A stretch of DNA of 64,000 bases from NCBI RefSeq assembly GCF_030534335.1, contig NZ_CP130565.1, positions 2,687,501-2,751,500 on the forward strand, given 5' to 3'. Positions 17,804 through 27,338 of the stretch are shown in pieces. The position numbers and the translations under genes were made by a program. This DNA comes from Marivirga harenae. GTDB lineage: Bacteria; Bacteroidota; Bacteroidia; Cytophagales; Cyclobacteriaceae. The notes beneath the pieces are model-generated. The model saw only the letters and a list, made by a program, of their open reading frames with translations, did not search any database and was not told the DNA's origin. Position 1 is the first letter of the stretch. Every line of letters starts with the position of its first letter.

Positions 17804-18709
17804 TTATTCTGGTATCCTGATTTCTCCAGTCCCCATGTGAACACATGATCCACCTACTAAAACTTTGGATATTTTTCCGTCTTCCTGCACTATCTGCATT
17901 TTTATTTGGCTTGGCCTACCCATTTCGTATCCCTGTTCACCAATGGATAATTCACTTAAATCAGCAATGTTGTAGTTATGTATATAAGAGGCTAAAGGAC
18001 CGTGGGCGCTTCCTGTTGCAGGGTCTTCAGGTACTCCAATATGGGGTGCAAACATACGGCTATGAGTCAGATGATTTTTATCCTCCGTTTCCATAGTGAA
18101 AGCCATTACACCCGTGATAAAAATTTCATCTAAAATCTCAGTAAAAAGCTCATTGTTTAGTTTTAGGTTTTTTACTGAATTTAATGTTTGAATTGGAACC
18201 ATTAAAAATGGATTTCCACAATTCACTATTCTGCAGGGAAAATCTTTTGAAATCTCCTCTTCTTCAACTGAAAGAAGCGAGGCAACAAGTTTTTTGTCTT
18301 TGAAGCTCTGTTCAAATTTAGGTAATGGTTGCTCCATTAGTATTTTAGAAATCTCCATATCGTGCTGCTCGAATTGGACCTTAATCTTTCCAATATTTTG
18401 TTCTAGCAATAGTTCATTAGCTTTCTTAGGCTTTATTCCTTTTTCTTTTAATAAGTAATATGAAGTGCCAATTGTAGGGTGACCGGCAGTGGGCAATTCC
18501 ATTCCAGGCGTGAAAATTCGCATTTTAATATCAGCTTCGGCACTAGGTTTGTTCAAGAAAACTGATTCCGATAAATTTAATTCTTTTGCTATTTTTTGCA
18601 TTTGTTCAGCACTCAAGCCTTCGGCATTATCGAAAATTGCCAGTGGGTTTCCGCCAAAAGGCTCTGAAGTAAAAACATCAATAAGCTTAAATTTTATTGT
18701 CTTAGCCAT
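17804..18709 (-). CDS. PhzF family isomerase
   Basis: A 301-residue member of the PhzF/diaminopimelate-epimerase fold. DVFTSEPFGGNPLAIF at the N-terminus, LNLSESVFL with the catalytic Glu, PTAGHPTIGTSY and the C-terminal EDPATGSAHGPLASY are the family hallmarks, showing both halves of the duplicated fold. Most PhzF proteins outside phenazine producers have unknown substrates, and no phenazine genes are nearby, so the specific reaction is not assigned. It is directly followed by the glycosyltransferase gene. Confidence 0.9.
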   Translation of the reverse strand: MAKTIKFKLIDVFTSEPFGGNPLAIFDNAEGLSAEQMQKIAKELNLSESVFLNKPSAEADIKMRIFTPGMELPTAGHPTIGTSYYLLKEKGIKPKKANELLLEQNIGKIKVQFEQHDMEISKILMEQPLPKFEQSFKDKKLVASLLSVEEEEISKDFPCRIVNCGNPFLMVPIQTLNSVKNLKLNNELFTEILDEIFITGVMAFTMETEDKNHLTHSRMFAPHIGVPEDPATGSAHGPLASYIHNYNIADLSELSIGEQGYEMGRPSQIKMQIVQEDGKISKVLVGGSCVHMGTGEIRIPE

Positions 18710-18774
18710 ATCCGAAATTAAGAAAAAAGATTAAGGAAAATAGTAATATTAACTAATCGTATGTTTATGCCTAA

Positions 18775-18814
18775 GAAAAAAAATGGCTCAACTTAATTAA
18801 AAGTTGAGCCATTT
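18775..18814 (-). terminator. Intrinsic terminator downstream of floA
   Basis: A 14-bp perfect stem (18781-18794 with 18801-18814) is followed on the minus strand by a run of T (complement of 18775-18783). It ends the proS-nfeD-floA unit, whose last stop is at 18835. Confidence 0.8.
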
Positions 18815-18834
18815 GTAATAATTGTAATAGAGCT

Positions 18835-19845
18835 TTATTTATCATCTCCTTTTTTACCGCCAGATGATTTTTTAGCCGAACTTGATCCTTTATCACTTCC
18901 GGATATTGAATCTCTCATGTCAGTATCAGCTTGAATATTTTGCATTCTGTAGTAATCCATAATTCCCAAATTACCGCTTCTAAATGATTCAGCGATAGCT
19001 TGAGGAACCTGTGCCTCTGCTTCAATTACTTTTGCTCTAGCTTCTTGTGCTTTGGCTTTCATTTCTTGCTCTTCTGCAACCGCCATCGCTCTTCTTTCCT
19101 CTGCTTTGGCTTCAGCTACTTTTAAGTCGGCAGATGCTTGGTCTGTTTGTAGTTTCGCTCCAATATTGGCTCCTACATCCACATCTGCAATATCAATAGA
19201 TAGAATTTCAAAAGCAGTTCCTGCATCCAAACCTCTTTGCAATACTAATTTCGATATCTTATCAGGGTTTTCCAATACGTTTTTATGTGAATTAGCAGAA
19301 CCAATTGAAGTTACGATACCTTCACCCACTCTGGCTAGAATAGTATCTTCTCCTGCTCCCCCGACCAATTGTTGAATGTTAGCTCTAACAGTAACTCTTG
19401 CAATCGCAATTAATTGAATACCATCTGCCGCAACTGCTGCTACTTTAGGGGTAGTGATTACTTTCGGATTAACTGAAATTTGAACTGCTTCAAATACATC
19501 TCTACCTGCTAAGTCAATTGCAGTGGCTTGTTTGAATCCTAGTGTAATATTGGCCTTATCTGCAGATATTAATGCCTTGATGACATTGGGTACATTACCA
19601 CCGGCCAGGTAGTGGGTTTCCAGTTCATTGGTGGTCACTTCTAATCCAGCTTTGGTCGCAGTAATCATTGATTCCACTATAATTCGAGGAGGAACCTTTC
19701 TGATTCGCATAAAAACCAGTTCGAATAAACCTACTTTAACACCTGAGAAAATTGCAGTAATCCACAGGTTTATAGGTACAAAGTACAGGAATACGAAAAA
19801 TAAGACTATTCCTGCTATAACAATAAAAATTAATGAAGTGTCCAT
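18835..19845 (-). CDS. floA: Flotillin-like protein FloA (SPFH)
   Basis: FloA organises functional membrane microdomains. The 336-residue protein has one N-terminal membrane segment ([19 protein letters not shown]), the FloA-typical [19 protein letters not shown] and [14 protein letters not shown], an SPFH core, an Ala/Glu-rich coiled coil ([14 protein letters not shown]) and a basic, Ser/Lys-rich tail. The start is one base after the end of the NfeD gene, the standard floA-nfeD pairing. The 3' end is followed by a strong terminator. Confidence 0.94.
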   Translation of the reverse strand: MDTSLIFIVIAGIVLFFVFLYFVPINLWITAIFSGVKVGLFELVFMRIRKVPPRIIVESMITATKAGLEVTTNELETHYLAGGNVPNVIKALISADKANITLGFKQATAIDLAGRDVFEAVQISVNPKVITTPKVAAVAADGIQLIAIARVTVRANIQQLVGGAGEDTILARVGEGIVTSIGSANSHKNVLENPDKISKLVLQRGLDAGTAFEILSIDIADVDVGANIGAKLQTDQASADLKVAEAKAEERRAMAVAEEQEMKAKAQEARAKVIEAEAQVPQAIAESFRSGNLGIMDYYRMQNIQADTDMRDSISGSDKGSSSAKKSSGGKKGDDK

Positions 19846-19846
19846 A

Positions 19847-20308
19847 TTATTTAATTGGTTCTACAAATATTCGTTTTGAATCTATTCTAATTATTTGAAT
19901 TTCTTGCCCAGCACCGATCCACTCTCCCTTGCTTCTGACCTCGTAAATCTTGCCAAAAATTTCGGCTTTTCCAATTGGTTTTAAATCGGAAACTGTTTTT
20001 CCTTTTTCACCTACTTGAAAAGAGAATATATCTTCATCATTCACCTTACTTTTAATGCTTGATTTTAAAGAAAACCGATCCCAAGAATTGGATTTAAAAC
20101 TGTAAACAATTCCAAGGATTGTAACTAGAGCAGTACCTGCAACGGTCCAATAGCCTGCAACATTTCCATAGTCATCAAAAACCATGAAAATCCCCACAAT
20201 AGTGAGCAGAAGACCAATTACGCCCACGAAAGTTGTACCAGGTACAAAAATCAATTCGGCAATTATTAGCAGTAAACCAGCAAGGATTAGAAAAATAATT
20301 CCTATCAT
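19847..20308 (-). CDS. NfeD-like membrane protein with C-terminal OB domain
   Basis: A 153-residue short NfeD. Three hydrophobic segments ([50 protein letters not shown]) precede a small OB-fold domain ([41 protein letters not shown]). NfeD proteins partner with SPFH proteins; here it precedes floA with one intervening base. It lies 31 bases downstream of proS in the same direction. Confidence 0.92.
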   Translation of the reverse strand: MIGIIFLILAGLLLIIAELIFVPGTTFVGVIGLLLTIVGIFMVFDDYGNVAGYWTVAGTALVTILGIVYSFKSNSWDRFSLKSSIKSKVNDEDIFSFQVGEKGKTVSDLKPIGKAEIFGKIYEVRSKGEWIGAGQEIQIIRIDSKRIFVEPIK

Positions 20309-20339
20309 AGTTTAAAATTAAGCCTAAAAATAATTAAAA

Positions 20340-21815
20340 TCAGTAAGCTTTTGCAAAAAGCACTCTTTTATTTGAAGGCTTACCTGAATAAATGCATTTT
20401 CCATTTTCTTCTTTAGCGTCCAACGGAATACAGCGGATTGTGGCTTTAGTTTCTTCTTTTATTTTTTCCTCAGTTTCTGCAGTCCCATCCCAATGTGCAC
20501 TGATGAAACCACCTGTTTTCTCGAGTTGAGATTTAAACTCCTCATAAGAATCTACTTTATAGGTATTGGAAGTTCTAAAATCTAAAGCTTTTTTATAGAT
20601 ATTGTTTTGAATCAATTCTAATGTGTTCTCAATAGTGGATTCAATACCCTCGATATTAACGGTTTGCTTTTCTTTAGTGTCTCTTCTTGCTAATTCTACC
20701 GTACCATTAGCCAAATCTCTAGGGCCAATGGCAATTCTTAATGGAACTCCTTTCAATTCCCATTCTGCAAACTTAAATCCAGGCTTATGAGTATCTCTAT
20801 CGTCAAACTTTACAGAAATCCTTTTCTTTTTTAATGTCTTTTTTAGCTTTTCAGCTACTTCAGCTATTTTATTTTGTTCTTCTTCTGTTTTGAAGATAGG
20901 AACTATAACGACCTGTATTGGTGCCAATCTTGGTGGCAAAACCAATCCTTCATCATCAGAATGAGCCATAACCAATGCGCCCATCAATCGAGTACTTACG
21001 CCCCAGGAAGTACCCCAAACAAACTCTTGTTTTCCTTCCTTCGTAGCAAATTTTACATCAAAGGCTTTGGCAAAATTTTGACCTAAGAAGTGAGAAGTGC
21101 CTGCCTGTAAGGCTTTTCCATCTTGCATTAATCCTTCAATGCAATAGGTTTCCATGGCACCTGCAAACCTTTCACTTTCAGATTTTAAACCTTTGATTAC
21201 TGGTAAAGCCATAAATTCTTCTGCGAATTCGGCATATACGTTAATCATTGTTTCAGTTTCTTCAATAGCCTCTTGCTTGGTAGCATGAGCGGTATGGCCC
21301 TCTTGCCACAAGAATTCAGCTGTTCTTAAAAACAAGCGAGTTCTCATTTCCCATCTTACTACATTTGCCCATTGATTGACTAGTAATGGTAAGTCTCGAT
21401 ATGATTGCACCCAGGTTTTGTAGGTGTTCCAGATTATGGTCTCTGAGGTAGGCCTAACAATGAGCTCTTCTTCCAGTTTTGCATCAGGATCTACTACAAT
21501 TCCTTTCCCATTTTCATCATTTTTTAATCGGTAATGAGTAACAACTGCACATTCTTTAGCAAAACCTTCAACATGATCTGCCTCCTTGCTTAAATATGAT
21601 TTAGGAATAAATAGAGGGAAATAAGCATTCTGATGTCCTGTTTCTTTGAACATATCATCCAATTCTCTTTGCATTTTTTCCCAAATTGAAAATCCATAAG
21701 GTTTTATAATCATGCACCCTCTTACTGCAGAATTTTCAGCCAAATCTGCTTTTTTCACTAATTCATTGTACCATAGTGAATAATCTTCACTTCTTTTTGG
21801 TAATACTTTCGCCAT
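20340..21815 (-). CDS. proS: Prolyl-tRNA synthetase, short type without editing insertion
   Basis: ProS charges tRNA(Pro). At 491 residues this is the archaeal/eukaryal-like (ProS type 3) form, usual in Bacteroidota. Class II motifs are visible: [15 protein letters not shown], motif 2 region [44 protein letters not shown] and motif 3 [14 protein letters not shown]. The anticodon-binding domain follows ([35 protein letters not shown]), then the family-specific C-terminal domain. It is the first gene of the proS-nfeD-floA run. Confidence 0.97.
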   Translation of the reverse strand: MAKVLPKRSEDYSLWYNELVKKADLAENSAVRGCMIIKPYGFSIWEKMQRELDDMFKETGHQNAYFPLFIPKSYLSKEADHVEGFAKECAVVTHYRLKNDENGKGIVVDPDAKLEEELIVRPTSETIIWNTYKTWVQSYRDLPLLVNQWANVVRWEMRTRLFLRTAEFLWQEGHTAHATKQEAIEETETMINVYAEFAEEFMALPVIKGLKSESERFAGAMETYCIEGLMQDGKALQAGTSHFLGQNFAKAFDVKFATKEGKQEFVWGTSWGVSTRLMGALVMAHSDDEGLVLPPRLAPIQVVIVPIFKTEEEQNKIAEVAEKLKKTLKKKRISVKFDDRDTHKPGFKFAEWELKGVPLRIAIGPRDLANGTVELARRDTKEKQTVNIEGIESTIENTLELIQNNIYKKALDFRTSNTYKVDSYEEFKSQLEKTGGFISAHWDGTAETEEKIKEETKATIRCIPLDAKEENGKCIYSGKPSNKRVLFAKAY

Positions 21816-21939
21816 TTTATAATTTTTGGTATGAAGTTTGTATCAATATTCTTGATTAATATCTCGAATGATTTTCATATATTGAAATCAATTTACAATA
21901 TTAATCGTTGTAAAATTAGAAACATTAAATTATGTAGCC

Positions 21940-23406
21940 ATGAAAACCTTAAGCTTTATATTACTTATCAGTATATTTATTATTCCAGAGGTCGGATTTG
22001 GACAATCTGATCTGAAGGTAGAAAACGATGATTTGTACTTTACTTCTAAAGATAGAAAGGTATTAAACGAGAAAATTGCCTTAGAAGAAAAGCGTAAGGC
22101 TGAGGAATTAAAAAAATCAGGCTACGCTTATGATCAATTTGAATCTTCCAATGAAGGCTTAAATGATTTAAAAAGCAATGAAAAGAAACAAAATGCCGAA
22201 TTAAATCAGGAGCCACCTGTTGCAGAGCAGTCAGAAGAGCAAGGATGGTATTATGATGAAAATGCAGCAAGAAGAGGTTTAAATCCTCAGACTGGTCAAA
22301 CTCAAATCCATAATTACTATGGTGGAATGAATCCAATGATGTATGGTTGGAACGATCCGTGGATGTATGGTGGAATGAATCCGATGATGTATGGAGGGTT
22401 TTATGACCCATTCATGTTCCGCCCTGGTTTTAACGTTGGGTTTGGATTTAATTCCTGGGGAAGGAATTCATGGTCAATTGGATACGGTCGAGGCTTCTAT
22501 GATCCGTTCTATGACCCATTCTTCGACCCTTATTGGGGAAGTCCGTTTGCGTACAGGAACTCATGGAGAAGACCATTTTGGGGTTCAAGCTACGGATGGG
22601 GTTACAATAATGGATATAGAAACGGCTTCTATGATGGTTATAATGTAGGACTTTATAATGGTCATTTATTAGCTGATAATACTTTGAATAGGAGAAGTAG
22701 AACTTATACCAGTAATCCACGAGTTAGCAGATCTGCTACGAATGCTAGAGTGGCTAGTAGTAGGACAAGAAATGTAAGCGATAATTATAGTGTAAGCAGA
22801 AATGTGGGAACGGAAAGAAGTAGAAGCGCATTGCAAGTGGCGGACAGGTCAGCTAGAACCAACAATGTCTCTAGCAGATCAAGTGCTACAGCAAGAACGG
22901 CTAGTGTTAACAATGCTAATAGCTCGATGTATAGCAGAACTTCAAGAACGGCACAGTATGCTCGCTCTGCATCTGACAATAATGTACGAACTGCTTCTTA
23001 CTCTGGGAATAGAGGTAGAACGGTTGCAAACAATGCCTCAACTGTAAGTAGAGCAAATACCAGTGCTAATAATAGTTCTAGATACTATAATAGTTCCAGA
23101 ACTAATAGATCTTCATACTCCTCAGGAAGAAGCTCTAGTAATAATAGAAGCGCAACCTTTGGAAATAGCTCAAATAGAAGCAGTAGTTCTTTTGGAAGAT
23201 CATCAGGATCTAGCAATAGCTCCTACGGAAGATCGTCCAATAGTTCAAGTAGAAGTTCTTCTTTTGGGAGATCATCTTCAAGCTCTAGAAGTAGTAGTTC
23301 AGTGGGAAGATCTTCATCTTCTAGTAGATCTTCCTCTGGTAGCAGCTCAAGAAGTAGTGGCTCATCTAGAAGCAGCTCATCATCTAGAGGCGGAAGAGGT
23401 GGATGA
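21940..23406 (+). CDS. Exported low-complexity protein with Ser/Arg-rich tail
   Basis: A 488-residue protein with a signal peptide (LSFILLISIFIIPEVGFG, cleaved before Q). A charged region (about 25-100) is followed by a Gly/Met/Tyr/Phe/Trp-rich segment with near repeats (NPMMYGW, NPMMYGG, FYDPFYDPFFDP), then from about residue 240 a long Ser/Arg/Asn-rich tail ending in SSSSRGGRGG. No catalytic domain is visible. Long open stretches in other frames across the tail are by-products of the repeat composition. It may be a surface or matrix protein, but function is unknown. A terminator follows within 10 bases. Confidence 0.72.
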   Translation: MKTLSFILLISIFIIPEVGFGQSDLKVENDDLYFTSKDRKVLNEKIALEEKRKAEELKKSGYAYDQFESSNEGLNDLKSNEKKQNAELNQEPPVAEQSEEQGWYYDENAARRGLNPQTGQTQIHNYYGGMNPMMYGWNDPWMYGGMNPMMYGGFYDPFMFRPGFNVGFGFNSWGRNSWSIGYGRGFYDPFYDPFFDPYWGSPFAYRNSWRRPFWGSSYGWGYNNGYRNGFYDGYNVGLYNGHLLADNTLNRRSRTYTSNPRVSRSATNARVASSRTRNVSDNYSVSRNVGTERSRSALQVADRSARTNNVSSRSSATARTASVNNANSSMYSRTSRTAQYARSASDNNVRTASYSGNRGRTVANNASTVSRANTSANNSSRYYNSSRTNRSSYSSGRSSSNNRSATFGNSSNRSSSSFGRSSGSSNSSYGRSSNSSSRSSSFGRSSSSSRSSSSVGRSSSSSRSSSGSSSRSSGSSRSSSSSRGGRGG

Positions 23407-23414
23407 TAATATAT

Positions 23415-23446
23415 AAAGCACCTTATACCAAGGTGCTTTTTTTATT
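23415..23446 (+). terminator. Intrinsic terminator
   Basis: A ten-base stem (23415-23424 with 23430-23439) around ATACC, followed by a run of T, ends the Ser/Arg-rich gene. Confidence 0.85.
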
Positions 23447-23533
23447 AACGTTATCTAATTATATCCTTAAAAATTTCTTTGAGAATACAGGAATTCTATA
23501 TCAAATTATTTTAGCACTATTAACTTTTATTCA

Positions 23534-25081
23534 ATGAAAACGCTCAAATATTTTTCCCTAATATTTATAGGGTTGTTATATTCATTCAATTCTTTGGGGC
23601 AAGTCCCACTTTATACCGCTGATGCTGTGAGGTTCAGTCAGACTGATGGCGGAGGTTCTGCAAGATTTGTAGCATTGGGGGGCGCAAATGTCTCCTTAGG
23701 TGGCGATATAAGTAGTATTTCAGGTAATCCTGCAGGTTTAGGTTTCTATAATCGGTCGACTTGGGCAATTTCACCTGTATTAAGAATTGGCGACTTCAGC
23801 GCTGAATACGAAGGACAAAACAACCAAAATATGGGGGGTAACTTTCAAATCCCAAATATGGGAATGGTTTTTCATAATAGGTATGAAGAATATGCTGGAT
23901 CAAAATGGATATCAGGTACATTTGGTATTGCTATTAATCAAAAGCAGAGCTTTTACAATAATATAAATTATAGAGGCACGGTCGAACAGGGAAACGATGG
24001 CTTCATATATGATTTTACTGAAAGCTCTTTATTTCCGTTCCTGACGGATAATGGATTTAGAGAATTTAATTTTAGAAATGAAATCGAAGATGTAGCAAAT
24101 TCCGATACTTACACCTATTTAGCTTATCAGACTTATTTGTTGCAGACTTTTACTACAAATGATGATACATTTATTGTTGATAGGTATGATTATGATGGAA
24201 ATACTGACGGTTACTTGACACAGTCTGTTAATCACAGAGAAAATATAGATAGTTATAGTGGTTTAACCACCTTAGATTTGTCTTATGGCGCCAATTACAA
24301 TGATGTACTTTATTTAGGAGCAGCTCTTAATGTAAACTTTCTTAATTATCGTCAAGTTAGAAATTTTAGGGAGACACCGGACAACAGCTTGTTAAACTAT
24401 ATGGAGCTAAATGAGGAGACCATTATTTCAGGCACTGGAGCTGCCTTTACGATTGGTGGTATTTTTAAGCCTATAAATATTTTGAATTTAGGCTTCTCCT
24501 ACACAACTCCAACATTTATTTCTATGACAGAAACTCAAGAAATATCAATGGAAAGCTTCTTTATATATAATCCTGAAACAGATGAGGAAGATGTTAGCTA
24601 TGAAGAGGAAGTACTAAATGAAGTCCCAGCTTATAGCTTAAGATTACCACAGAAGGTATCTGTAGGCGCTACTGCATTTTTATCTAAGTACGGTTTTGTA
24701 ACGGCTGATTTAGAGTATGTAGATTATTCCTCGGCTAGGTATAGCAGTACGAATGGAGCATTTGGCGGTGATGCCCCTGATGTTGGAAGTGAATTGCAAA
24801 ATACATTTAATTTGAGGTTAGGAGTAGAGGGCAGGTGGAATATATTAAGAGCAAGAGCTGGTTTTGCATATTTCGATAACCCCTACAGAAGCTTTGATCA
24901 CAATAGACAGTCTATTTCGGGAGGTGTGGGAATAATAAGAAAAAGCGGCTTTTTTGTAGATGCCACTTACACTGTAAGTAGTTTAACCAACCCCAATATT
25001 ACTGCATATGCAGGAAGCGATATTATAACATCAGAATCAAATATTTCAAATGTTAGGATTACGCTAGGAAAGAATTTCTAG
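23534..25081 (+). CDS. FadL/OMPP1-like outer-membrane transporter
   Basis: A 515-residue exported beta-barrel. After a signal peptide ending at NSLGQ comes the block GGSARFVALGGANVSLGGD and ISGNPAGLGFY, which is the N-terminal signature of the Bacteroidota OMPP1/FadL-type (toluene/fatty-acid transporter) family. Repeated amphipathic strands (LDLSYGANYNDVLYLGAALNVNF, abbreviated here to DLSYGANYNDVLYLG, and LNLGFSYTTPTFISM) and a terminal aromatic residue (VRITLGKNF) support a barrel. The substrate is unknown, though small hydrophobic molecules are the family norm. Confidence 0.8.
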   Translation: MKTLKYFSLIFIGLLYSFNSLGQVPLYTADAVRFSQTDGGGSARFVALGGANVSLGGDISSISGNPAGLGFYNRSTWAISPVLRIGDFSAEYEGQNNQNMGGNFQIPNMGMVFHNRYEEYAGSKWISGTFGIAINQKQSFYNNINYRGTVEQGNDGFIYDFTESSLFPFLTDNGFREFNFRNEIEDVANSDTYTYLAYQTYLLQTFTTNDDTFIVDRYDYDGNTDGYLTQSVNHRENIDSYSGLTTLDLSYGANYNDVLYLGAALNVNFLNYRQVRNFRETPDNSLLNYMELNEETIISGTGAAFTIGGIFKPINILNLGFSYTTPTFISMTETQEISMESFFIYNPETDEEDVSYEEEVLNEVPAYSLRLPQKVSVGATAFLSKYGFVTADLEYVDYSSARYSSTNGAFGGDAPDVGSELQNTFNLRLGVEGRWNILRARAGFAYFDNPYRSFDHNRQSISGGVGIIRKSGFFVDATYTVSSLTNPNITAYAGSDIITSESNISNVRITLGKNF

Positions 25082-25095
25082 GATCTTTTGGATTA

Positions 25096-25123
25096 AGGCG
25101 CTTTTAGTTTTAAGAAAGCGCCT
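25096..25123. terminator. Weak hairpin between convergent genes
   Basis: A nine-base stem, AGGCGCTTT (25096-25104) with AAAGCGCCT (25115-25123), overlaps the aroK stop. It lacks a strong T-run on either side, so terminator function is only possible. Confidence 0.4.
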
Positions 25124-25607
25124 GTATAGTTGTTTCATCCCAGTCTTTTAGGTGATGAGTTGCTTTGTTATAATAATCAAATCTTTTGTTTTTCAGTTGT
25201 TCTAATTTATTGAAAATATCTGCTTGCTTATTGCAATGCGAAAAAAGAGGTCTGGTGTTTTTTGCTGGATCCCATATTCTTTTTGCTATAAGCTGTAGTG
25301 GAGGGTTAAGAAATATTGTTGAGCCTTTTTTATTCATTAACTCCATATTATTATTGAAGCATGGTGTACCTCCTCCTGTTGAGAGCATCATGGCTTGATA
25401 ATTATCGGCCAATTTCTCCAGGTAAAAAGATTCTAGATTGCGAAAATAATCTTCACCTTCGCTTTTGAAAATTTCAGTTATAGGAAAACCTTCATTATTT
25501 TCAATGATATCATCCAAATCAAAAAAAGGAAGTTTGATTTTTTCCGACCATATTTTTCCCCAATGACTTTTCCCACTTCCTGGCAATCCTACTAGGAAAT
25601 AGCGCAT
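25110..25607 (-). CDS. aroK: Shikimate kinase
   Basis: AroK phosphorylates shikimate at the 3-position in chorismate synthesis. The 165-residue protein has the P-loop GLPGSGKS (Lys13), the shikimate-site DLDDIIE, STGGGTPC for substrate binding and a lid with NTRPLF. The start codon overlaps the stop of the preceding BT_3928-like gene by one base, so the two are translationally coupled. In many Bacteroidota tpiA occupies this downstream position, so aroK here is a variation in order. Confidence 0.93.
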   Translation of the reverse strand: MRYFLVGLPGSGKSHWGKIWSEKIKLPFFDLDDIIENNEGFPITEIFKSEGEDYFRNLESFYLEKLADNYQAMMLSTGGGTPCFNNNMELMNKKGSTIFLNPPLQLIAKRIWDPAKNTRPLFSHCNKQADIFNKLEQLKNKRFDYYNKATHHLKDWDETTIQALS

Positions 25608-26701
25608 TATTTTAATTTTTCAGTGATGTCAATAGGATCAGGGACGTCATTAAAGTGCCATTTGGCTTTAACAGTCCCGTCTTCCACTAATACCAGACCA
25701 GGGTTTGAACGAATAATTGTTTTTAAAACGGTAGCATCAGCATAATAGAAATCAGTTTTCATCCCTCTTCGAGCTCTAACTTGCAAGACATCCTCCGCAG
25801 ACGATGATGTCAAAATTATTGGTTCAATTCCTGGACTTAATCTTGAAATCAAATCATTTACGTCAATTAAACCTTCCGTGTTTGAATTTGAAATATCATA
25901 AGCTACTATCCACAACTTTTTTCCGCTCAAAACCATATCTGTCTTATCCCCAGATTCATTCCAAGTGGCAAAATCAGTGATTTTAGGAGTTGAGGCCTCT
26001 TCATTAATTACTGCATGACCAACCAGTTTATAGCCGTCCTCTTCAGATTTGTAGTCAAAAGACTTAAGCTTTTCTCCATTTTTTTCAAAGGTATATTGAA
26101 ATTTCGGACTTTCTTTGGCTTGCATTGCACTAGGTATATGTGTACCTATTTTATAGGCTCTAAAATCGATTGGTGGCAAATGCCTGACTGCATAAATGCA
26201 AAGTAGAAAACTTATGCCTGTAACACAGATTACTATAATGTTCTTTGCAGCAAATGTACTTTCCTTAATCTTTTTGATATTTAGATATAAGAAACCAATA
26301 AGCACAACTAAAATAATGTCTTTAGTGAATGATTGCCAAGGGGTTAAGGTTATAGCATCACCGAAGCATCCGCAATCTGTTACTTTATTGAAATATGCTG
26401 TATAGAATGTCAGAAAAGTAAAGAATACAATCATTATGCTTAATAGGTTCATGGTGTATTTAACTCTCCATCGAATAATCAAAGCAACTCCTAAGGTCAC
26501 TTCCAATACATTTAAAATGATTCCAATAACTAATGCATAGGGCTCGAATACGGAGAAGAAGGAAGCAATATCACCGGCAAAAACGGCAAAATACTCTTCC
26601 AGTTTTATGGCAGTTCCAACTGGATCAACGACCTTTACCAGGCCGCTGAAAATGAATAAGCCACCTACTATATACCTAACAATATCGATTATTACTTTCA
26701 T
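25607..26701 (-). CDS. BT_3928-like DoxX/MauE membrane protein
   Basis: A 364-residue protein with an N-terminal four-helix DoxX/MauE-like membrane domain (YIVGGLFIFSGLVKVVDP, FFTFLTFYTAYFNKVTDCGCFGD). The conserved CGCFG at the end of helix three is typical of MauE-like redox-associated proteins. The C-terminal ~180 residues form an exported or cytosolic domain that may be thioredoxin-like (VAYDISNSNTEG, LTSSSAEDV, NPGLVLVEDGTVKAKW). The Bacteroidota order DUF1599 - this family is conserved. Role unproven; a disulfide or quinone-linked function is likely for the family. Confidence 0.85.
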   Translation of the reverse strand: MKVIIDIVRYIVGGLFIFSGLVKVVDPVGTAIKLEEYFAVFAGDIASFFSVFEPYALVIGIILNVLEVTLGVALIIRWRVKYTMNLLSIMIVFFTFLTFYTAYFNKVTDCGCFGDAITLTPWQSFTKDIILVVLIGFLYLNIKKIKESTFAAKNIIVICVTGISFLLCIYAVRHLPPIDFRAYKIGTHIPSAMQAKESPKFQYTFEKNGEKLKSFDYKSEEDGYKLVGHAVINEEASTPKITDFATWNESGDKTDMVLSGKKLWIVAYDISNSNTEGLIDVNDLISRLSPGIEPIILTSSSAEDVLQVRARRGMKTDFYYADATVLKTIIRSNPGLVLVEDGTVKAKWHFNDVPDPIDITEKLK

Positions 26702-26758
26702 AATATTATTCTCTTATTCTGATTTTAAGTTGATTACTATATCCTGCAGATTAACTTT

Positions 26759-27301
26759 TTAATTAATTTCATCTAATTTGATTAAGCAAAAAACTGCATA
26801 ATTAATCATGTCCTGATAATTGGCTTTGACCGGTTCGGACATGAGTGTTTTACCCTGATTGTCTTCTATTTGTTTCACTCTATAAAGTTTCATTAAAATA
26901 ATGTCTGTTATAGAGCTTATCCTCATATCTCGCCAAGCCTCGCCATAGTCATGATTTTTATTTATTAGTAATTGCAAAGTTTCCTCAGCAACGGCTTCAT
27001 ATTTCGGCATCAGGTCTTCAACGGGTATTTCAAGCGGAGCATCAACCGAAAGCGATTCTTGAATTATTGCTATTATGCTATAATTAATAATTCCAATAAA
27101 TTCATTCTTAATATCTTCATCAATCTTTTGAGCCCCTTTTTCCTGAATTGATCTTATTCTCTGCGCTTTAATGAATAATTGGTCTGTTATGGATGGTAAT
27201 CTTAAAATTCTCCATGCTGTACCATAATCTTTGGTTTTCTTTTCGAAAACATCTTTACACAGCGCAATAACTTGCTTATATTCGCTCTCGGTTTGTGTCA
27301 T
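26759..27301 (-). CDS. DUF1599 domain protein (internally duplicated)
   Basis: A 180-residue cytoplasmic protein made of two similar halves. The first has KDYGTAWRILRLPSITDQ, the second NHDYGEAWRDMRISSITD, each followed by an isoleucine/lysine-rich helix (KAQRIRSIQ; KLYRVKQIE). This is the DUF1599 hallmark. Function is unknown; the fold resembles nucleotide pyrophosphohydrolase-like all-helical proteins, but I do not see a confirmed catalytic motif. ATG 27301 is used; the codon before it (27304) is TTG. It is divergent from folP with fewer than 40 bases between the starts. Confidence 0.88.
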   Translation of the reverse strand: MTQTESEYKQVIALCKDVFEKKTKDYGTAWRILRLPSITDQLFIKAQRIRSIQEKGAQKIDEDIKNEFIGIINYSIIAIIQESLSVDAPLEIPVEDLMPKYEAVAEETLQLLINKNHDYGEAWRDMRISSITDIILMKLYRVKQIEDNQGKTLMSEPVKANYQDMINYAVFCLIKLDEIN

Positions 27302-27338
27302 CAACTACCGTTTTATATAATTTTTAGTTAATTACTAT

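Noticed and set aside
21940-21962. Frameshift in the proS/Ser-rich boundary
   Set aside because: Both genes have normal ends and starts with a 124-base divergent gap; no broken frame is seen.
23063-23416. 117-residue frame (and others at 22391, 22802 and on the minus strand) over the Ser/Arg-rich gene
   Set aside because: They are by-products of Ser/Arg codon repeats in the real frame; their Leu/Glu/Val-rich products look like shifted translations.
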